NCBI GenBank assembly: GCA_937936805.1
Contig: CALDDP010000149.1
Coordinates: 1-39,738 of the forward strand
Reading direction: 5' to 3'
Length of the DNA stretch: 39,738 bases
Origin: an uncultured Gammaproteobacteria bacterium
GTDB taxonomy: Bacteria > Pseudomonadota > Gammaproteobacteria > GCA-001735895
Shown here: positions 35,631 through 39,738 of the stretch, in pieces
How the letters are laid out: every line of letters starts with the position of its first letter
Numbering within the stretch: the first letter of the stretch is position 1
Position numbers and translations under genes: made by a program
The notes under the pieces: generated by a model
What the model saw: only the letters and a program-made list of their open reading frames with translations
What the model was told of the DNA's origin: nothing
The model's database searches: none

Positions 35631-36525
35631 TGTGCAGGACTTCGAGTCTCTGGTCGAAAATTTTCAGCAGCGGGTAGACCGGGCGCTCGATCAATGGTTA
35701 CCCGCGGCAGATGTCAATCCGTTGGAGTTGCATCAGGCAATGCGTTACGCGGCGCTGGCGCCCGGCAAACGAGTGCGCCCGATCCTGGTTTATGCTACCG
35801 CTTCTGCGTTGGATATCCCGCTGGATAGAGTCGATGGGGCAGCTAGCGCAGTAGAAATCATTCACGCCTATTCGCTGATTCATGATGACCTGCCGGCAAT
35901 GGACGATGACGATTTACGTCGCGGCCGACCCACCTGTCATCGCCAGTTCAATGAAGCCACCGCTATTCTTGCAGGTGACGCGTTGCAGGCGCTGGCATTT
36001 TATATCCTGAGCCACGATCCGCGGATGACTGAAAATGCCTCTGCACGCCTGCAAATGATTGAAAATCTATCTTTGTTTTCCGGTTCACGCGGTATGGCCG
36101 GCGGCCAGGCGATCGATCTGGCGGCGGTTGGCAAAACCCTGAATATCGCTGAGCTAGAAACCATGCATATTCATAAAACAGGGGCGTTGATTCGAACCTG
36201 CGTGCAACTGGCCGCGCTTAGTACTGAAAGTCTCGATGAGACACAATTCAGGGCGCTTGACTCCTATGCCAAATGCATAGGCCTGTCATTCCAGATACAG
36301 GATGATATTCTTGATGTCACTGGTGAAACTGCCACGCTAGGTAAAAAGCAGGGTTCCGATAGTGCACTTAACAAACCTACTTTCCCATCGGTGATTGGCC
36401 TCGAAGCTTCATATGAAAAAGCGCAGGAACTGCACCAGCATGCATTGCAGGCACTTTCGATATTTGGTGAGGAAGCCGATATATTGAGGTATATTTCGGC
36501 CTGGTTCGTCCAGCGGAAAAACTAA
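35620..36525 (+). CDS. ispA: Farnesyl diphosphate synthase (geranyltranstransferase)
   Basis: Condenses IPP with DMAPP and GPP to give farnesyl diphosphate. 301 residues. The first Asp-rich motif is HDDLPAMDDDDLRRGRPTCH (about 88-107), the second is DDILD near residue 230, with LIHDD and the Gln-rich QIQDD strand as in the short-chain IspA type. ATG at 35620 is preferred over the TTG 3 nt earlier. It sits between xseB and dxs, so precursor supply and first use are made from one operon. Confidence 0.97.
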   Translation: MKIDVQDFESLVENFQQRVDRALDQWLPAADVNPLELHQAMRYAALAPGKRVRPILVYATASALDIPLDRVDGAASAVEIIHAYSLIHDDLPAMDDDDLRRGRPTCHRQFNEATAILAGDALQALAFYILSHDPRMTENASARLQMIENLSLFSGSRGMAGGQAIDLAAVGKTLNIAELETMHIHKTGALIRTCVQLAALSTESLDETQFRALDSYAKCIGLSFQIQDDILDVTGETATLGKKQGSDSALNKPTFPSVIGLEASYEKAQELHQHALQALSIFGEEADILRYISAWFVQRKN

Positions 36526-36535
36526 GCGAGGCGTC

Positions 36536-38422
36536 GTGCCGGATAGCAACCCATTGAATAACATAACCCAAAGTTTCCCCATACTGTCGCAGATCGACAG
36601 CCCCGCCGACCTGCGCGAGCTTGACGAAGACCAGTTGCCGGAACTAGCGGAAGAGATTCGCGCCTTCCTGTTGCAAAGCCTTGCGCAAACCGGGGGTCAC
36701 CTCGCTTCCGGCCTGGGGTCCGTGGAGATAACGATCGCGCTGCATTATCTGTTCGACACCCCGAATGATCGCCTGATCTGGGACGTTGGTCATCAATGTT
36801 ATCCGCATAAAATTCTCACCGGCCGGCGCGATCAGATGGCTGGACTGAGGCAACAGGGCGGACTTTCCGGTTTCCCCAATATCACCGAGTCGGAATACGA
36901 CCACTTTGGTGCCGGCCACTCGAGCACATCTATCAGCGCCGCTTTGGGTATGGCGATTGCTGCCAACTCACAAGGTATCGATCGCCAGGCCGTGGCTATT
37001 ATCGGTGACGGTGGCATGACTGCCGGAATGGCCTACGAGGCACTCAATCATGGCGGTGCCATCGACACCGATTTGCTGGTTATCCTGAATGATAACGAAA
37101 TGTCGATTTCGCCCAATGTCGGCGCCATGTCGAAATATTTATCCAGCATCTGGTCGGGGAAAATTTACACCAGCCTGCGTTCGGGAAGTAAAAAAGTACT
37201 GAAAAGAATTCCCAGTGCCTGGGAACTGGCCAAACGCGCCGAAGAACACGTCAAGGGAATGGTCACACCGGGAACCCTGTTCGAGGAACTCGGGTTCTCG
37301 TACTTCGGCCCCATCGACGGTCACAACCTGGGCGACTTACTATCTTTGATACGCAATTTACAGCAGTTATCCGGTCCGCGGATGTTGCATATAGTCACGC
37401 GCAAGGGTAAGGGTTATCCACCTGCAGAGGAGGATGCCTGCAAGTTTCACGGGGTTGGACCATTTGATCCCGAGACTGGTGTGGTTAAATCCTCGAGCAA
37501 ACCGGGCCTGCAGTCTTATACCAATATATTTTCTGACTGGCTGGTCGCCAAGGGCCGGCAGGAGTCGCAGCTGCATGCAATCACTCCGGCCATGCGTGAA
37601 GGTTCGGGGCTGGTCAAATTTTCCGCAGAGATACCGGAACGTTATCACGATGTCGGCATCGCCGAGCAACACGCGGTAACCCTGGCCGCCGGAATGGCCT
37701 GCGACGGCCTTAAACCGGTGGTTGCGATTTATTCCACGTTTCTGCAACGTGCCTACGACCAGTTTATCCACGATGTCGCTGTCCAGGGGCTCGATGTAAC
37801 CTTTGCGGTCGACCGGGCCGGCATAGTCGGCGCAGACGGCGCGACCCACACCGGTAATTTTGATGTCGCTTTCTGTCGTTGTATACCTGACATCATCATG
37901 ATGGCGCCGGCACATGGCCGGGACATGCAGGAACTACTCAACACCGCCTACCGGTATCCCGGACCTGCCCTGGTTCGTTACCCAAGAGACAGTGTCTCTC
38001 AGCCCGCTACGGTAGACACCGAGACCTGCGTCGAGATCGGCAAGGCATTGCAGGTCCGCAGCGGCAAACAAACCGCCCTGCTTGTATTTGGCAGCCTTTT
38101 TGGTATCGCCGAACCTATCGCAGAAGACCTGGACCTGAGCCTGGTTAACATGCGCTTTATCAAGCCTCTCGACGAATCGATGATCAAGGATATGGCCTCC
38201 AGTCACGATTACCTCGTCACCCTGGAAGACGCCAGTATCGAGGGCGGAGCAGGATCGGCAGTTCTCGAGTTTCTCAATCAGCAACGAATCAGTATCCCTG
38301 TTTTACGCCTCGGCCTCAGTGACGAGTTTCCGTCGCAGGGCAGTCGTGAACAGGTACTCGAAGATTATGGGCTCGACCCGGCAACGTTACGTCATTCGAT
38401 CCTCGACTTCACCCGGGCCTGA
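36536..38422 (+). CDS. dxs: 1-deoxy-D-xylulose-5-phosphate synthase
   Basis: TPP enzyme joining pyruvate and glyceraldehyde 3-phosphate, the first step of the MEP isoprenoid route. 628 residues. Motifs: IWDVGHQCYPHKILTGRRDQM, GAGHSSTSISAALGMA, the Mg/TPP motif IGDGGMTAGMAYEALNHGG...NDNEMSIS, and transketolase-type DVGIAEQHAVTLAAGMA with the catalytic glutamate. The start is GTG at 36536 with GAGG 5 nt upstream, 10 nt after ispA. Confidence 0.98.
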   Translation: MPDSNPLNNITQSFPILSQIDSPADLRELDEDQLPELAEEIRAFLLQSLAQTGGHLASGLGSVEITIALHYLFDTPNDRLIWDVGHQCYPHKILTGRRDQMAGLRQQGGLSGFPNITESEYDHFGAGHSSTSISAALGMAIAANSQGIDRQAVAIIGDGGMTAGMAYEALNHGGAIDTDLLVILNDNEMSISPNVGAMSKYLSSIWSGKIYTSLRSGSKKVLKRIPSAWELAKRAEEHVKGMVTPGTLFEELGFSYFGPIDGHNLGDLLSLIRNLQQLSGPRMLHIVTRKGKGYPPAEEDACKFHGVGPFDPETGVVKSSSKPGLQSYTNIFSDWLVAKGRQESQLHAITPAMREGSGLVKFSAEIPERYHDVGIAEQHAVTLAAGMACDGLKPVVAIYSTFLQRAYDQFIHDVAVQGLDVTFAVDRAGIVGADGATHTGNFDVAFCRCIPDIIMMAPAHGRDMQELLNTAYRYPGPALVRYPRDSVSQPATVDTETCVEIGKALQVRSGKQTALLVFGSLFGIAEPIAEDLDLSLVNMRFIKPLDESMIKDMASSHDYLVTLEDASIEGGAGSAVLEFLNQQRISIPVLRLGLSDEFPSQGSREQVLEDYGLDPATLRHSILDFTRA

Positions 38423-38593
38423 TCGGCTGCCTGACCAGGTCGAAGCGGATACAATATATCTGTTATCGGCTCTGACAAAATGCTCAAATCGGTTTAAATA
38501 ATGGCTTCCGCACAGGGTTTATCCTACAATGCGGCTTGTCGGGCTAGAAAATCCGGCAAAAAAACATCATCAAGCTACAGAGTAAGTAATATT

Positions 38594-38803
38594 ATGTCAG
38601 AAACAGTAACCGGCACAGTTAAGTGGTTTAACGATGCCAAAGGCTATGGTTTTATTTCACAAGAAGGTGGTAAAGACGTTTTCGTTCATTACAGCGCTAT
38701 TCAGTCTGAAGGTCATAAAACCCTTCAGGAAGGCCAGGCCGTAACCATGAAGGTTACCGATGGCGCCAAGGGCCCGCAGGCTGAAGACGTTTCACCCGCT
38801 TAG
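38594..38803 (+). CDS. Cold-shock-domain protein (CspA family)
   Basis: A 69-residue single cold-shock domain: [31 protein letters not shown] contains RNP1 (KGYGFI) and RNP2 (VFVHY) for single-stranded nucleic-acid binding. The ATG at 38594 gives the family start; the track ORF adds 31 residues with no resemblance. It is preceded by a 171-bp gap after dxs that holds TACAAT-like -10 boxes (one at about 38452-38457, one near 38531-38536), without strong -35 boxes. Which CspA paralogue it is cannot be told. Confidence 0.96.
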   Translation: MSETVTGTVKWFNDAKGYGFISQEGGKDVFVHYSAIQSEGHKTLQEGQAVTMKVTDGAKGPQAEDVSPA

Positions 38804-39119
38804 ACCAGAATAATAAAAACAGATTTATCTACCCCCTGATTCCGGCCTCCGACCGGTCGGTTCAGTGCCAGGGCGAGATCGTCGATTTCGCCACCTGCCT
38901 CGTTGTGGTCAAACAATTCGATTATCGTTAGCTGGCATGCTATCGCTATCGGTGTTGGTTAGTGGGATAATCGCATAATGAATATTTGCCTTAGACTCGA
39001 TGCGCAGTATAATAACCAACCTTTTTGCTCGGTTATTGCCATGCTACACCTATCCCCCCGGGTAAAGCTCCTGGCGCAAACTGCAGCAACGCAACCATGA
39101 CTTGTATCAGGATTAAGTA
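38804..39119. other. Non-coding gap between the cold-shock gene and folE2 (316 bp)
   Basis: Contains a 12-bp palindrome (CCGACCGGTCGG, 38849-38860), a longer hairpin (38869-38897, CAGG...CCTG outer arms, without T-run), and the folE2 promoter region. A 40-codon ORF from ATG 38978 overlaps the promoter and has no support. No RNA gene recognised. Confidence 0.6.
38986..39037 (+). promoter_or_regulatory. Predicted folE2 promoter with an inverted repeat over the -10 box
   Basis: TTGCCT (38986-38991, 4/6) is followed by 16 nt and a perfect TATAAT (39008-39013). AATAACC (39011-39017) and GGTTATT (39031-39037) form a 7-bp inverted repeat that overlaps the -10 box and the likely start site. A repressor bound here would block transcription. 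folE2 is often repressed by Zur, but the spacing does not match a classic Zur box, so the regulator is open. Confidence 0.48.
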
Positions 39120-39738
39120 ATGAATGGTGACCCAGCAACTACCCCGGTCTCGACGATTCCCGATGTTCAGGGATCCGCGGACACACGGGAGCTCGCAATC
39201 AACAAAGTCGGCATCAAGGACATCCGTCACCCGGTTATAGTCAAGGATCGTTCAGACGGCCAACAACATACCATCGCCACGTTTAGCATGTTTGTGTTCC
39301 TGCCACACCAGTTCAAAGGCACACACATGTCGCGCTTCGTCTCGATCCTTAACGATCATGAAAAGGAAATATCCTATACCTCGTTTAATGAAATGCTCAG
39401 GGAAATGGCGACCTTGCTCGAGGCAGAATCGGGTTACATTGAAATGAATTTTCCTTACTTCGTGAATAAGCAGGCTCCAGTATCGGGGGTGGAGTCGTTA
39501 CTCGATTATGAAGTATCGCTGATTGGAGAAATAAATTCCGGTGTTACCAGCACCCGAATCAAAGTGCAGATTCCAGTAACCAGCCTGTGCCCGTGTTCCA
39601 AGTCTATTTCTGACTACGGGGCCCATAATCAACGCTCGCATGTCACGCTTGATGCAAAGACCAGCGGCTTTATCTGGATAGAAGAGCTCATCGACATTGT
39701 CGAAAAGCAGGCTTCATGTGAACTTTATGGATTGCTCA
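39120..39738 (+). CDS. folE2: GTP cyclohydrolase IB (FolE2), 3'-truncated by window edge
   Basis: Makes dihydroneopterin triphosphate from GTP for folate and, in many bacteria, queuosine synthesis; the IB type can use metals other than zinc. It is missing from the ORF track because no stop is reached. The ATG at 39120 has AGGA 7 nt upstream. The 206 visible residues include [10 protein letters not shown] near 30, the [19 protein letters not shown] block, and [23 protein letters not shown] (about 151-173), where Cys157 is the likely metal-ligand and active-site cysteine of FolE2. The C-terminal part lies beyond the window. Confidence 0.95.
   Translation, partial: MNGDPATTPVSTIPDVQGSADTRELAINKVGIKDIRHPVIVKDRSDGQQHTIATFSMFVFLPHQFKGTHMSRFVSILNDHEKEISYTSFNEMLREMATLLEAESGYIEMNFPYFVNKQAPVSGVESLLDYEVSLIGEINSGVTSTRIKVQIPVTSLCPCSKSISDYGAHNQRSHVTLDAKTSGFIWIEELIDIVEKQASCELYGLL

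Noticed and set aside
38869-38897. Hairpin downstream of the cold-shock gene as a terminator
   Set aside because: It is stable but lies about 66 bp past the stop and has no T-run, so I do not call it a terminator.
38978-39100. 40-codon ORF before folE2
   Set aside because: It has no ribosome site, overlaps the predicted folE2 promoter and shows no recognisable sequence.

Overview
The window is a gene-dense, moderate-GC stretch of what looks like a gammaproteobacterial chromosome. Three blocks keep gene orders known from that class: corB/yfjD-like, ypjD-like, ffh, rpsP, rimM, trmD, rplS (the E. coli order); xseB-ispA-dxs (E. coli order); and ilvI-ilvH-ilvC-pssA (Pseudomonas-like order). The Kdo/lipid A genes at the left edge show a Gram-negative envelope. 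A soxYZ pair with nearby rhodanese and TusA genes suggests reduced-sulfur metabolism. The genus cannot be fixed from the sequence alone. I see no phage, insertion sequence, CRISPR array, tRNA or rRNA.

Layout. 1-2.1 kb: 3'-part of a lipid A lauroyltransferase, then Kdo transferase waaA. 2.1-6.6 kb (minus strand): an M48 peptidase (bepA-like), soxY, soxZ, mtaB and Kdo kinase kdkA, with a two-hairpin intergenic repeat between soxZ and mtaB. 6.6-7.3 kb: rhodanese and TusA-type sulfur carrier. 7.5-14.8 kb: branched-chain amino acid genes ilvB-ilvH-ilvC, pssA, leuA, then a family 4 uracil-DNA glycosylase and rimI. 14.8-17.4 kb: prfC and a DUF3187-like outer-membrane protein. 17.4-18.6 kb (minus): an alpha/beta-hydrolase-OsmC fusion. 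18.7-21.1 kb: plsB. 21.1-25.3 kb (minus): a five-gene heat-shock-like operon htpG-PilZ-FAD oxidoreductase-hslR-GGCT. 25.3-30.8 kb (minus): a periplasmic repeat protein, rplS, trmD, rimM, rpsP, ffh. 30.8-31.6 kb (minus): a class II cyclic-nucleotide-phosphodiesterase-like MBL hydrolase. 31.9-39.7 kb (plus): ypjD-like ccsA family, CNNM/CorC-type protein, radA, xseB, ispA, dxs, a cold-shock protein, and a truncated folE2.

Most of the content is core metabolism. The less ordinary signals are regulatory. Upstream of leuA there is a near-consensus promoter whose predicted start point falls on the ATG of a 33-residue leucine-rich ORF, followed by mutually exclusive hairpins. I read this as a leaderless leucine attenuator. 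Upstream of htpG there is a close match to a sigma-32 promoter that would drive a run also containing hslR (Hsp15), a PilZ protein, a renalase-like oxidoreductase and a GGCT-like protein. SoxY keeps its carrier cysteine but has a changed C-terminal arm. The folE2 promoter carries an inverted repeat over its -10 box.

No clearly new multi-gene system is visible. All functional calls are from family recognition by eye, with no database search.
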